In this document: positions 26,340 through 35,060 of the stretch, one piece after another
Layout: the number at the start of each line of letters is the position of its first letter
Numbering within the stretch: the stretch's first letter is position 1
NCBI RefSeq assembly: GCF_002081715.1
Contig: NZ_MUKP01000020.1
Coordinates: 1 to 64,000, forward strand
Direction: 5' to 3'
Source: Nocardia donostiensis
GTDB lineage: Bacteria > Actinomycetota > Actinomycetes > Mycobacteriales > Mycobacteriaceae
Length of the DNA: 64,000 nucleotides
Program-made: the position numbers and the translations under genes
The notes under the pieces: generated by a model
Told to the model about the DNA's origin: nothing
Database searches by the model: none
What the model saw: only the letters and a program-made list of their open reading frames with translations

Positions 26340-27245
26340 CTACATCGCCGCCAGCGGCTCACTACCCGACCAGTCGTGGCCCCAGTAGCTGTCGGCGGTG
26401 ATCTCCTCCGCGGTGTAGTACCGCTCGTCGACGCGCATCCCGTCGGTGCCGAACTCGATATCCCAGCCACCGGGTGCCCGCACATAGAACGACACCATCT
26501 TGTCGTTGGTGTGCCTGCCCAACGTCGACGAGACGGAGAAACCGTCCTTGACAACCCGGTCCAGCGCCTGGCCGACGGCGTCGAGCGAATCGACCTCCAC
26601 CATGATGTGCACCAGACCCGGCGCACCACCGTGCGGTGCCGGGCACAGCGCGAGGCTGTGGTGCCGCTCGTTGACGCCGAGGAACCGGATGCGCACCGGC
26701 CCGAACTCCGGCGGCGCCGGGATCCGGAACGCGCCACGCGGCAGGAACCCGAGGATGTCGGTGTAGAAGGAGAACGCACCGTTCGGGTCCATCGTCGGCA
26801 GCACGACATGGCCCAAGCCCTGGGCGCCGGTGACGAACTTCGCGCCGAACGGCGTCACCACCGGGCTGTGGTCGAGCACGGCACCGTGGAACACCTCTAG
26901 CGTCGCGCCGGTCGGATCCTCGAAGGTGATGACCTCCTCGACTCGCCGGGCATCGGCCTCCTCGACCGACAGCGGCTTGACCGTGATACCGGCTGCGGTC
27001 ACCGCCTCCTGCACCCGCACCAGCGCCGCGTGGTCGCGCACTTCCCAGCCGATGGTCACCACTTCATCGGACTCACCCGGCACGATGACCATGCGCGCAG
27101 CACGTTCGTCCATGCGCAGGTAGAGCGCGTTCTCGTCCGGCCCGCTGCCCTCGGCGAAACCGAGCACCTCGAAGGCGAACTTGCGCCACCGGTCCATATC
27201 GTTGGTCTGGATCTTGACGTAGCCGAGACCCTTGATATCAGTCAT
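26340..27245 (-). CDS. hsaC: Extradiol ring-cleavage dioxygenase, HsaC/BphC type
   Basis: 301 residues with two vicinal-oxygen-chelate halves. Fe(II) ligands are visible at His146 (GLGHVVL), His213 (LVHIMVE) and Glu264 (DIEFG); second-sphere His195/196 (ERHHSLA) and Tyr254 (MVSFYV) are also present, matching His/Tyr of mycobacterial HsaC. The family cleaves 3,4-DHSA, the catechol made by HsaA/HsaB, between C4 and C5. ATG at 27245 follows AGAAGGAC. It is the last gene of the kshA-hsaA-hsaC unit. Other catechols such as 2,3-dihydroxybiphenyl cannot be excluded, but the neighbours favour a steroid-like substrate. Confidence 0.9.
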   Translation of the reverse strand: MTDIKGLGYVKIQTNDMDRWRKFAFEVLGFAEGSGPDENALYLRMDERAARMVIVPGESDEVVTIGWEVRDHAALVRVQEAVTAAGITVKPLSVEEADARRVEEVITFEDPTGATLEVFHGAVLDHSPVVTPFGAKFVTGAQGLGHVVLPTMDPNGAFSFYTDILGFLPRGAFRIPAPPEFGPVRIRFLGVNERHHSLALCPAPHGGAPGLVHIMVEVDSLDAVGQALDRVVKDGFSVSSTLGRHTNDKMVSFYVRAPGGWDIEFGTDGMRVDERYYTAEEITADSYWGHDWSGSEPLAAM

Positions 27246-27272
27246 TGTTGTTGTCCTTCTTGGTATTCGGCA

Positions 27273-28451
27273 TCAGATCATCGAACGCAGATGCTGGGCG
27301 GGCTCCAAGCCCAGCGAACTCAACGCTGATGCGTGGTACACAGTGCTCGGCACGTGGATGGCGTGATTCAGGCCCGCATGGGCATCACGCCAGAACTGCT
27401 GTAGCGGTTTGTCCATCCGCAGCGCATTACCGCCGGAGCGGGCGAAGATCTGGTCCACGGCCATCACCGCCCGCCACGCGGCCCGCACCTGAGTGCGCCG
27501 TCCGGCGGCGCGCTCAGCGAAGGAGACCTCCTTACCGGAATCGACGAGGTCCCATATCTTGTCGACATTGGCCAGCAGTTCCTGCCGGGCAGCGTTGATA
27601 TCGGCGGCCGCCTCGCCGACAGCAAAGAGAACATACGGATCGTCCTTGATCGCGGTGCCCTGGGCACCGACCCGGTCACGCTGGTAGTCCAGATGCGCGG
27701 CCAGCGCGCCCTCGGCGATACCGATCACGGCGGAGGTGATACCGAGCGGGAACATATTGGACCAGGGCATCTTGTACAGCGTCTGGGTGACCCCGTACTC
27801 CCGCTGGGTGGTGCCGTCGATCACGTGGTCGCCGTTCATCACGCGGTAGTCGGGTACGAACGCATCCCGGACGATGATGTCCTTGGAACCGGTCCCCTTG
27901 AGGCCGACCACATTCCACGAGTCCTCGACGATCTCGTAGTCCGAGCGCGGCAGGATCATGTGCAGCATGGTGGGCGGCGTAGCGATATTGCCGTCCGGAT
28001 CACCCAGCATGGCGCCGAGGAAGATCCAGTCGCAATGGTCGGTGCCGGAGCTGAACTGCCAGCGGCCGTTGAAGATATAGCCGCCCTCCACCGGGCGCGC
28101 GATACCGGTCGGCGCATACGGTGACGCCATCCAGGTGTCGTTGTCGTCGCCCCACACCTCTTCCTGCACCTTGGGATCGGCGAAGGCCAGCTGCCACGGG
28201 TGGACGCCGACGATACCGCAGATCCACCCGCTCGCCGGGTCCAGCGAGGCGGTGGCCATCACCGTTTCGGCGAATGCCCGCGGGTGGGCTTCATAACCGC
28301 CGTACTTCTTCGGCTGCAGCAGCCGGATGGGGCCCGCTGTCTTCAGCATCTTCGCGGTATCGTCCGGGAGCCTGCCCAGGCGTTCCGCCTCCGGCGCCTG
28401 GTCGCGCAGCTGATCGGCGATCGCCAGGATGTTGTCGAGAACCTTGCTCAT
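27273..28451 (-). CDS. hsaA: Flavin-dependent phenol hydroxylase, HsaA-like (acyl-CoA dehydrogenase fold)
   Basis: 392 residues, near the 394 of mycobacterial HsaA. Recognised by LPDDTAKMLKTAG, LLQPKKYGGYEAHP, SGWICGIVGVHPW, FSSGTDHCDW, VVGLKGTGSKDIIV and the end block QQFWRDAHAGLNHA. These two-component oxygenases hydroxylate 3-HSA at C4 using FMNH2 from HsaB. They keep the acyl-CoA dehydrogenase fold but bind flavin only as a substrate. It lies 10 bp after kshA and 27 bp before hsaC. Sequence identity with the classical enzyme looks moderate, so a related phenol rather than 3-HSA itself is possible. Confidence 0.88.
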   Translation of the reverse strand: MSKVLDNILAIADQLRDQAPEAERLGRLPDDTAKMLKTAGPIRLLQPKKYGGYEAHPRAFAETVMATASLDPASGWICGIVGVHPWQLAFADPKVQEEVWGDDNDTWMASPYAPTGIARPVEGGYIFNGRWQFSSGTDHCDWIFLGAMLGDPDGNIATPPTMLHMILPRSDYEIVEDSWNVVGLKGTGSKDIIVRDAFVPDYRVMNGDHVIDGTTQREYGVTQTLYKMPWSNMFPLGITSAVIGIAEGALAAHLDYQRDRVGAQGTAIKDDPYVLFAVGEAAADINAARQELLANVDKIWDLVDSGKEVSFAERAAGRRTQVRAAWRAVMAVDQIFARSGGNALRMDKPLQQFWRDAHAGLNHAIHVPSTVYHASALSSLGLEPAQHLRSMI

Positions 28452-28461
28452 ATCATTCCTC

Positions 28462-29655
28462 TTAGGATGCGCTCATGCGGCTAGTAGTAGGTGTGGTGAC
28501 CACCCCGTTTGCGAGGTTCTCGGCGACTTCGGCTTCCCAGCTCTTGACGGCCCGGTCGGTGTCGATCTCGAATTCGAAGCGGGTGGTCATATCGTCGGTG
28601 ATGTCCTCGACGTCCACGTAGAACTGCTTGTACCAGCGGCGCAGCTGATACACCGGGCCGTCCTCCTCGGACAACAGCGGATTGTCGATGGGCGCCTTGT
28701 TCTTCCAGATCTCGATGTCCTGCTCGAACCCGACCTCGACACCCTCGGCGAACTGCGCGGCCATCGCTTCGGCATCGGCATCCGACATACCCGCGGGCTT
28801 CTTCACCATCGCGCCGTACTGGAGGACGAACGAATTCTCGGTGACCGGATAGTGGCAGTTGATCAGCACCGTTTCGATCGTCATACCCTGCGCTTCGCTC
28901 CAGAGCCAGTCGATCATATACGACGGACCGAAATACGAAGCGTCCGAACGCAAAGTGGAATTCGGATCATCGTAATTGGTGCCGACATTGACGTCGTGCC
29001 GCGGCGTGGAACGCATGTACTGGGTCGCGACATGCCCCTCGAAGACGTTCTTGAAATACCGCGGGAACGCGTAGTGCACATAGAAGAAATGCGCCATGTC
29101 CACGACGTTGTCGACGATCTCCCGGCAGTGCGAGCCCTCGACGAGCATGGTGTTCCAGGTCCAGTCGGTCCACTCCGGGCTGCCGTATCCCTCGATCTCC
29201 GGGATGGTCACCTCATCGGTGGGCTTGCTGCCCTGCGGATCGTGCCAGACGAACAGCTGGCCGTTGCGTTCGAGCGTCGCCCATGCCCGGGTCCGGGCCA
29301 GCGGCGGCACCCGCCGCGCATATGGGATCCCGGTGCATTTCCCGTTGCCGCCCCAGCGCCAATCATGGAACGGACAGGCGATGGAATCGCCCTTCACGGT
29401 GCCGTGGGCGAGGTTGCCGCCCATATGCCGGCAGTAGGCGTCGAGGACGTGCAGCTTGCCGTCCGTTTCGGACTGGAAAACCACCAGGGTGGTACCGAAT
29501 GCCTTGACTTCGTGCGGTTTGCCGTCCTGATACGTCTTCAGCAGGCCGAGGCAGTGCCAACCCCTGGCGAACCGGGTCGGCGCCGGCGCAGCCTCGATGT
29601 GCCTGATTTCATCCGTATCGGTGTGCGGTCGGCCGTTGTGCATTCGACCCGGCAT
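28462..29655 (-). CDS. kshA: 3-ketosteroid 9alpha-hydroxylase, oxygenase component KshA
   Basis: 397 residues from the ATG at 29655, chosen because GGAGG lies 6 bases upstream; the ATG four codons earlier overlaps that site. Rieske ligands Cys75, His77 (CRHMGG), Cys94 and His97 (CPFHDW). The mononuclear iron region has DNVVDMAHFFYVHYAFP, and long blocks (CPFHDWRWGGNGKC, IPYARRVPPLARTRAW, KNKAPIDNPLL, EEDGPVYQLRRWY) are those of KshA proteins. KshA with KshB hydroxylates C9 of 4-androstenedione-type steroids and so opens ring B. A copy of the island palindrome starts 79 bp upstream. No KstD gene is in the window. Confidence 0.93.
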   Translation of the reverse strand: MPGRMHNGRPHTDTDEIRHIEAAPAPTRFARGWHCLGLLKTYQDGKPHEVKAFGTTLVVFQSETDGKLHVLDAYCRHMGGNLAHGTVKGDSIACPFHDWRWGGNGKCTGIPYARRVPPLARTRAWATLERNGQLFVWHDPQGSKPTDEVTIPEIEGYGSPEWTDWTWNTMLVEGSHCREIVDNVVDMAHFFYVHYAFPRYFKNVFEGHVATQYMRSTPRHDVNVGTNYDDPNSTLRSDASYFGPSYMIDWLWSEAQGMTIETVLINCHYPVTENSFVLQYGAMVKKPAGMSDADAEAMAAQFAEGVEVGFEQDIEIWKNKAPIDNPLLSEEDGPVYQLRRWYKQFYVDVEDITDDMTTRFEFEIDTDRAVKSWEAEVAENLANGVVTTPTTSRMSAS

Positions 29656-29733
29656 AGAAACCTCCATGTCTCACCGGAGTTGCATCGTGTGCGCAGATGG
29701 TGGCCCCGTTCGCCGGGGGCGGGAAGCGTGCCG

Positions 29734-29748
29734 TCCCGGTCAGTGGGC
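29734..29748. promoter_or_regulatory. 15-bp palindrome, copy 7 (kshA promoter)
   Basis: TCCCGGTCAGTGGGC starts 79 bp before the kshA start codon, the same spacing as copy 1 before kshB. Confidence 0.72.
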
Positions 29749-29784
29749 AGGTTTCCGGCGGTCCATCCCCTCGGTCAGCCCGGC

Positions 29785-29799
29785 TCCCGATGAGCGGGA
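29785..29799. promoter_or_regulatory. 15-bp palindrome, copy 8 (hot-dog gene promoter)
   Basis: TCCCGATGAGCGGGA has perfect 5-bp arms. TACGGT (29830-29835) lies 31 bp downstream, and the start codon of the hot-dog gene 12 bp-scale beyond that at 29842, so transcription would start close to or at the ATG. Confidence 0.75.
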
Positions 29800-29841
29800 G
29801 CAGCGGGTACAGCCGGGAGGCACCGGTTCTACGGTCGCGGC

Positions 29842-30291
29842 ATGCGCACAACGGGAAGTAACGCGCCGACAACGCCGGGGCAGACCGGTCGGCCGGTGCT
29901 CATCGAACTCGATCCTGCTGAGATCGGCGAGTTCGCCGCGGCGACCCGGCCGGGGGAGCCGACGTGCGCTCCCACCCGGCACCCCGTCGTCCCGCCGACC
30001 TACCTTGCGGCTCAGATGCTGCTGCCGCGAATACCGGAGATAGACGAGTGGCCGTGCGCGGATGCCGGCGCGGGCACGACCGTGGAGCAGGACACCCTGT
30101 TCTTCGGCCCACCGCCGCGTGCAGGTGACCAGCTGACCGTGGTCACCCGAGTCGATGCCTATCGGCAAGCAGGGCCGGGCGACGCGACGACAAGGGAAAT
30201 GCTCACCCAGTATTTCGATCCCACCGAGCGCCTGGTCGCCGAGACATGGACGACGATCACCCGCCCGAGCGCCGGACAGGAGGCCGAATGA
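29842..30291 (+). CDS. MaoC N-terminal-like hot-dog protein
   Basis: 149 residues resembling the N-terminal (FAS1-like) half of MaoC dehydratases: VVPPTYLAAQMLLPRI, then EQDTLFFGPPPRAGDQLTVVTRV and a TREMLTQYFDPTERLVAE tail, the usual E-x-F...R-x-G-D strand order. Such half-proteins pair with a C-terminal-type partner, as in HadA/HadB or the ChsH1/ChsH2 steroid hydratases, and the next gene overlaps by ATGA and supplies that partner. It is divergent from kshA. The start at 29842 sits a few bases after a -10-like TACGGT, so it may be leaderless. Confidence 0.75.
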   Translation: MRTTGSNAPTTPGQTGRPVLIELDPAEIGEFAAATRPGEPTCAPTRHPVVPPTYLAAQMLLPRIPEIDEWPCADAGAGTTVEQDTLFFGPPPRAGDQLTVVTRVDAYRQAGPGDATTREMLTQYFDPTERLVAETWTTITRPSAGQEAE

Positions 30292-30689
30292 ACATCGCCC
30301 CGCCACCGCCGACCACGATCGGCCCGTTGCCTCTGCACGACTTCCCCGCACCGCACACCGGTCTCGTGCTCGGGGCGGGGCTGCTCGCCTCCTACGCGAC
30401 CGATTGGCTCGGCACCGATTCCGTGCGCCGATTCCGCACCCGATCCGTGCGTCCGCTGTCACCCGGCGACACGCTGACCTGCTCCGCCCGGGTCTTGCAG
30501 ACCTATCTGCGCGACGGTGAACCGCACGTCGACCTGGCGCTCATCGGCACCGACCGACACGGAGCGACAGTCGTTCAAGCGTGGGCCACGTTCATCTGCC
30601 CTCCAGTAGACAGCCGAGACGAACGGCCCGATGAGGTGTGCTCGGCCGTGAAGGCCCCTGCTGGGGCACTGCCGATCGGCGCCGCGTAA
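30288..30689 (+). CDS. MaoC C-terminal-like hot-dog protein, probably without the catalytic dyad
   Basis: 133 residues. PLPLHDFPAPHTGLVLGAG precedes the hot helix (LLASYATDWLG), then FRTRSVRPLSPGDTLTCSARV, the strand pair common to R-specific hydratases. The usual D-x-N-P-I-H-x-D hydratase motif before the hot helix is not visible; only HDF and PH remain there. The pair with the preceding gene could therefore act as a thioesterase-like or acyl-binding dimer or as a diverged enoyl-CoA hydratase. The two are translationally coupled. Confidence 0.7.
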   Translation: MNIAPPPPTTIGPLPLHDFPAPHTGLVLGAGLLASYATDWLGTDSVRRFRTRSVRPLSPGDTLTCSARVLQTYLRDGEPHVDLALIGTDRHGATVVQAWATFICPPVDSRDERPDEVCSAVKAPAGALPIGAA

Positions 30690-30867
30690 CAGAGCGTTCT
30701 GGTCGTCTCCTTCGATCGGTTGAGCAAAACGCCTGCCAGGACCATCGGTTTGCGACCGACCGATGATTTCTGCGACTGGTCGCCGTCTACTGTTTCGGCA
30801 CACGATGTCGCATGCGACAACTTCCGTTCGACGCACTGCGACACACCCGAACGAAGGAGTAGAGCCT

Positions 30868-31443
30868 ATGTCCATCCTGATTGCCACCGCGTTCGTCTCA
30901 CTCGACGGTGTCGTCGAGGCGCCCGGCGGGGAACCCGGCTACCGCAACTCGGGCTGGACCTTCGAAGACATCGAGTTCGACGAGGCCGCCTACGAGATCA
31001 AGGGTCGCGAGGAGGAGGAAGCCGAGGCCATGCTGATGGGCCGGGTCAGCTACGAAGCGTTCTCGACGGTGTGGCCGGATATGACCGAGGAGTTCTCCGG
31101 CTACAACGCGATGCCGAAGTACGTCGTGTCGACCACGCTGCAGGAGAAGGACCTGGTGACCAACTGGGGAAAGATCAGTATCCTCCGTTCGCTGGACGAC
31201 GTCGCCGCGCTCAAGGAGACCGAGGGCGGGCCGATCAGCATCCACGGCAGTGCCACCTTGAACCGCAGCCTGTCCGACGCGGGCCTGATCGACCGCTACC
31301 ATCTGCTTGTCTTCCCGGTCCTGCTCGGCGCGGGCAAACGGCTGTTCAGCGATACCGATAAGGACAAGCAGAACCTCCGGCTCCTCGAGAGCGAGTCCTA
31401 CAGCAACGGAATCCAAAAGCTGGTCTATGACGTCGTCCACTGA
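30868..31443 (+). CDS. RibD C-terminal / dihydrofolate reductase-fold protein
   Basis: 191 residues from the ATG at 30868 behind GAAGGAG; the longer frame upstream has no site. It begins MSILIATAFVSLDGVVEAPGG, the usual start of YwjB/YyaP-type reductases, then AMLMGRVSYEAF, KYVVSTTLQE, and GGPISIHGSATLNRSLSDAGLIDRYHL...PVLLGAGKRLF, the NADPH-binding core of RibD reductase domains. The physiological substrate of this stand-alone family is not known. It seems unrelated to the neighbouring islands and ends convergent to the ABC genes. Confidence 0.88.
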   Translation: MSILIATAFVSLDGVVEAPGGEPGYRNSGWTFEDIEFDEAAYEIKGREEEEAEAMLMGRVSYEAFSTVWPDMTEEFSGYNAMPKYVVSTTLQEKDLVTNWGKISILRSLDDVAALKETEGGPISIHGSATLNRSLSDAGLIDRYHLLVFPVLLGAGKRLFSDTDKDKQNLRLLESESYSNGIQKLVYDVVH

Positions 31444-31494
31444 CCTGTCCCAGCGTGGTCGACTCGTCTCCGTGGTTGTGCACAACATACCGGC

Positions 31495-33210
31495 TCATCG
31501 GCTCGCTGCCGGTGCCATGGAGACCTCCCAGAAATCGGCATAGCGGCCGCCCCGGCGCAGCAGCTCGTCGTGGTTGCCGTCCTCCACGATCCGACCACCG
31601 TCGAAGAAGACGACGCGATCGGCGCGCTGGACTGTCCGCAGCCGATGCGCGACCATCACCACCGTCCGCCCCGACATCAGGCGCTCGATACCCTCATGGA
31701 CGGCTGCCTCGTTCACCGGGTCCAGTGCGGAGGTCACCTCATCCAGCAGCACGATGGGTGCGTTCTTCAGCAGTGCTCGTGCGATCGAAACACGCTGGCG
31801 TTCACCACCGGACAGCAGTGCGCCGCCTTCGCCGACATTCGTGGCCCATCCATCGGGCAGGCGCTCGATCACCTCGTCCAGCCGGGCCGCGGTCGCTGCC
31901 GCCCGCACCTCGGCGTCGTCGGCGTCGGGACGGCCGAGACGCACGTTCTCCTCGATCGTGCCGTCGAAGAGATACACCTGCTGGAAGACGATGGCGAACT
32001 GCGCCATCAAGACCTCGGTGTCGATTGCGCGCACGTCCACCCCGCCCACGCGCACCGCACCGGCGTCCACGTCGTAGAACCGTGCGAGCAACTGCAGCAG
32101 TGTGCTCTTACCCGCTCCCGACGGTCCGACGACGGCGAGCCGCTGTCCTTCCGGCACGGACAGCGACATATCGCTGATCACCGGGCGGTCGCCGTGCCGG
32201 AAGGTGACGGACTCGAACTCGAGGTCGTGGCGCGTCGGCTGGATCGGTTTGCGAGGTTCCGGCAGCGGTGCGGTGCGCAATACCGCGTCCAGTCGCGCCA
32301 GCTCGGATCGTGCGCCGCGGAGCTGGCTACCGATCTCGGCCAGCGACAGCAGCGGATCGGCGCAGCGGGCGGCGAGCACCAGGATCGCCAAAACCTCTGC
32401 CGTGCCGATATTCCCGCCGAGCGCGAGGTAGGCGCCCAGGGCCAGCAGCACGGTGAACATCACCTGCACCACCAGCGTCAAGCCGAGTACACCGGTCAGC
32501 GCCGACAGCGTCAGACGGCGCGATGCCCGCTCGACTTCCCGCAGCGAGTCGTCGAGCAACCGGAAACGTTCGGCGGTCCGGCCGCCGGCCCGCAGCACCG
32601 GCTGGGCCTGTAGATATTCGATGACTCGCCCGGCGGCCTCATGGTCGCGTTCGTGGCGCTCGGCATCGGCCGCGGCCATCGAGCGCCCCGTCCAGATCTG
32701 GATCGCCGCGACGATCGGTACCGCGGCCAACGCGGCCAGCCCCAGCTGCCAATGGAAGGCGAGCATCACGGCAATGATCGTCAGGGGAGTCACCGTGGCG
32801 GAGACGAGCGGTGCCAGCAGATGCGCGATCACGCTCATTGCCTGCAGGACACCGCGGCTGGCCAGGACCGACACCTCCCCGACACGGCCGGGGGTGTACC
32901 AGCCGATGGGCAATCGGGCCATATGGTCGCCGAAACGGCGATACACACCACGCAACAGCGTGGTCCCGACGCGGAAACCGGACAGGTCGCTGCGATAGCG
33001 CAGTATCGCGTAGACCGCGACCGCGGCCCCGAACGCGAGCAGCCAGGGCCAGGCCTCCCCGGGATCGCTGCCGAACAGCGCCCGCAGTACCGGTACCAGC
33101 AGAGCGTAGGACAGCCCTTCGGCTAGCGCGGTCGTTGTCATCAGGGCCACGGTGCGACGTACCGGCTGAGCGTAGGAGTGCCCGAGCACACGCAGCAGCA
33201 TTCGGATCAT
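31495..33210 (-). CDS. ABC transporter, fused membrane and ATPase domains (IrtB/YbtQ-like half)
   Basis: 571 residues: six transmembrane helices (about 1-300) and an ATPase domain with Walker A GPSGAGKST, Q-loop FQQVYLF, signature LSGGERQRVSIA, Walker B IVLLDEVTS and the H-loop His in VAHRL. It overlaps the partner ABC gene by 4 bp, so the two should form a heterodimer. The exporter fold with a short membrane part, the paired genes and the linked esterase and AraC gene recall siderophore importers such as IrtAB of mycobacteria and YbtPQ of Yersinia. The cargo is not shown by the sequence, and drug export is also possible. Confidence 0.85.
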   Translation of the reverse strand: MIRMLLRVLGHSYAQPVRRTVALMTTTALAEGLSYALLVPVLRALFGSDPGEAWPWLLAFGAAVAVYAILRYRSDLSGFRVGTTLLRGVYRRFGDHMARLPIGWYTPGRVGEVSVLASRGVLQAMSVIAHLLAPLVSATVTPLTIIAVMLAFHWQLGLAALAAVPIVAAIQIWTGRSMAAADAERHERDHEAAGRVIEYLQAQPVLRAGGRTAERFRLLDDSLREVERASRRLTLSALTGVLGLTLVVQVMFTVLLALGAYLALGGNIGTAEVLAILVLAARCADPLLSLAEIGSQLRGARSELARLDAVLRTAPLPEPRKPIQPTRHDLEFESVTFRHGDRPVISDMSLSVPEGQRLAVVGPSGAGKSTLLQLLARFYDVDAGAVRVGGVDVRAIDTEVLMAQFAIVFQQVYLFDGTIEENVRLGRPDADDAEVRAAATAARLDEVIERLPDGWATNVGEGGALLSGGERQRVSIARALLKNAPIVLLDEVTSALDPVNEAAVHEGIERLMSGRTVVMVAHRLRTVQRADRVVFFDGGRIVEDGNHDELLRRGGRYADFWEVSMAPAASR

Positions 33211-35060
33211 CGGGACTTGTCTCCTTGCAGTGTCGGATCAGCCGCTATCCCCGCACGGGTGTCGATCTCGTCGGCGATCGCCGATCGATGAGACCGCCAG
33301 AACGCGGAGAACTTCCCGCTCTGTGCCAGCAGTTCGGCGGGTCTGCCGCGTTCGACGATCGCCCCGTTCTCCAGCATCACGACCGTGTCGGCATCGGCGA
33401 CGGTCTCCAAGCGATGGGCGATGACCAGAATCGTCCGATCGCCCCCCAACGTCGCCAGCGCCCGGCGTACTGCCTGTTCGGTCTGCGGGTCGGCGAAGGA
33501 TGTTGCTTCGTCGAGCACCAGAACGGGTGTGGCGGCGAGTAGTGCGCGGGCAAGCGAGATCCGCTGCGCCTCACCACCGGAGAGCCCGGCGTCTTCGCCT
33601 ATCACAGTCTCGTATCCGCGCGGCAGCTCGAGAATCCGATCATGGATATTCGCCAGCCGGGCGGCGCGTACCACATCGTCGCGGTCGGCGTGCGGTACCG
33701 CCAGTGCGATATTGTCCGCGACCGACGCGCGCAGCAGGCGAACATCCTGAAAGACGAAGGAGACCATTCGGTAGAGCTCCCGGCTGCCGAGCTCGCGCAG
33801 ATCGACACCGCCTACGGTGACCGACCCGTGGGTCGGGTCGAAGAACCGCGGCAACAGTTGAACCAGCGTGGATTTTCCGCTGCCTGACGGCCCGACGATC
33901 GCGGTGACCGTACCTGGCTCTAGCACCAGGTCGATCCCGCGCAGCACCTCATGATCGGCCGTATAGCCGAATCGGACGTTACGAAATTCCACCCGGTGGC
34001 CCTGGGAGGCGATCGGGTGCGCAGGTTCCGGTAGCGACGGCTCCGCGAGCACGTCCCGGATCCGACCGACCGCGCGCCGGGCGGCCTGCATATCGTCGAA
34101 GCCGTGGCCCAGGGCCGCCACCGGCGCGGTCAAGCCCAGTCCGAGCAGCAGGAACGGCAGCAGGTCGGCTGGGGCCATGCCACCGGTCGTGATCAGGGCC
34201 GCACCGCCGACCAGCACGACCAGCAGCACGAACGGCGGCGACAGCGCCACCTGCATCCCAGCGGCGATCCCGGCGAGACCACGCACCATCCGGAGAAATA
34301 TCTCGGCGAAATCGTCTGCGGCAGTGACGAATTTGCGGTGCGCGCGCCCGGCGCCGCCGAATGCTTTGACCACCGCGATCCCCTGCACGAACTCGACAAC
34401 CGAATTCGCGATCCGTCCCATGGCCGCGTCGAACTCCTTCTGCTCACGCAGTCGGGTCGGGGTCATCATCAGCGGGACCAGCGCCACCGCCAGCAGCACC
34501 GGGATCAGCGTGATCAGCGTGAGCCGCCAGTCGACGGTGAACAAGTAGATCAGCGACACCAGCGGTACCACGAATGCCGAGACGAGCTCGCCGGGGGTGT
34601 GGGCGATGAACGGGTGCACGGCACTGACGTCCTCGCCGACCACCTTCGCCAGCTCACCGGTGCGGCGCCGGGAGAACCAGCCGATCGGTACCCGCCCCAG
34701 CCGCGTGGCCAATTGCCGACGGAACGACAGTTGCACCCGGCTGTCGAGCATATGCCCGATTCCCGACGACGCGGCCGTGAACAGTAGTCGCACGAACAAA
34801 CCGGCCGCACCCACGATCACTACGACCCAGACGTGACCGTGATCGACCGGACCGGGCGACAACAGAGCCCGGCCCAATTCCACGACCGCCAGCAGCGGCG
34901 CCAAACCAGCAACGGCGCCGATGATCTGCAGGATCACAACGGCGATGAAACCGCCCAGATAAGGGCGCAGCAGCCGTGCCATGCTCTGCTCCCGCGCAGA
35001 ATCGGCATCCGGTGGTGGTGCTGTCTGCTCACTCACCTCGGGAAGGTCAGTGGTAGTCAT
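33207..35060 (-). CDS. ABC transporter, fused membrane and ATPase domains (IrtA/YbtP-like half)
   Basis: 617 residues with a polar N-terminus of about 35 residues, six helices (to about 330) and an ATPase domain: Walker A GPSGSGKST, FQDVRLL Q-loop, signature LSGGEAQRISLA, Walker B VLVLDEATS, IAHRL switch His. It has no siderophore-reductase (SIP) domain, which mycobacterial IrtA carries at its N-terminus. It overlaps both the downstream ABC gene and the upstream esterase gene by 4 bp, so three proteins are made from one message under the AraC gene further upstream. Confidence 0.85.
   Translation of the reverse strand: MTTTDLPEVSEQTAPPPDADSAREQSMARLLRPYLGGFIAVVILQIIGAVAGLAPLLAVVELGRALLSPGPVDHGHVWVVVIVGAAGLFVRLLFTAASSGIGHMLDSRVQLSFRRQLATRLGRVPIGWFSRRRTGELAKVVGEDVSAVHPFIAHTPGELVSAFVVPLVSLIYLFTVDWRLTLITLIPVLLAVALVPLMMTPTRLREQKEFDAAMGRIANSVVEFVQGIAVVKAFGGAGRAHRKFVTAADDFAEIFLRMVRGLAGIAAGMQVALSPPFVLLVVLVGGAALITTGGMAPADLLPFLLLGLGLTAPVAALGHGFDDMQAARRAVGRIRDVLAEPSLPEPAHPIASQGHRVEFRNVRFGYTADHEVLRGIDLVLEPGTVTAIVGPSGSGKSTLVQLLPRFFDPTHGSVTVGGVDLRELGSRELYRMVSFVFQDVRLLRASVADNIALAVPHADRDDVVRAARLANIHDRILELPRGYETVIGEDAGLSGGEAQRISLARALLAATPVLVLDEATSFADPQTEQAVRRALATLGGDRTILVIAHRLETVADADTVVMLENGAIVERGRPAELLAQSGKFSAFWRSHRSAIADEIDTRAGIAADPTLQGDKSR

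Noticed and set aside
29656-29841. KstR-type operator before kshA
   Set aside because: No TnnAACnnGTTnnA match was found; the region has the GC-rich 15-bp palindromes instead.
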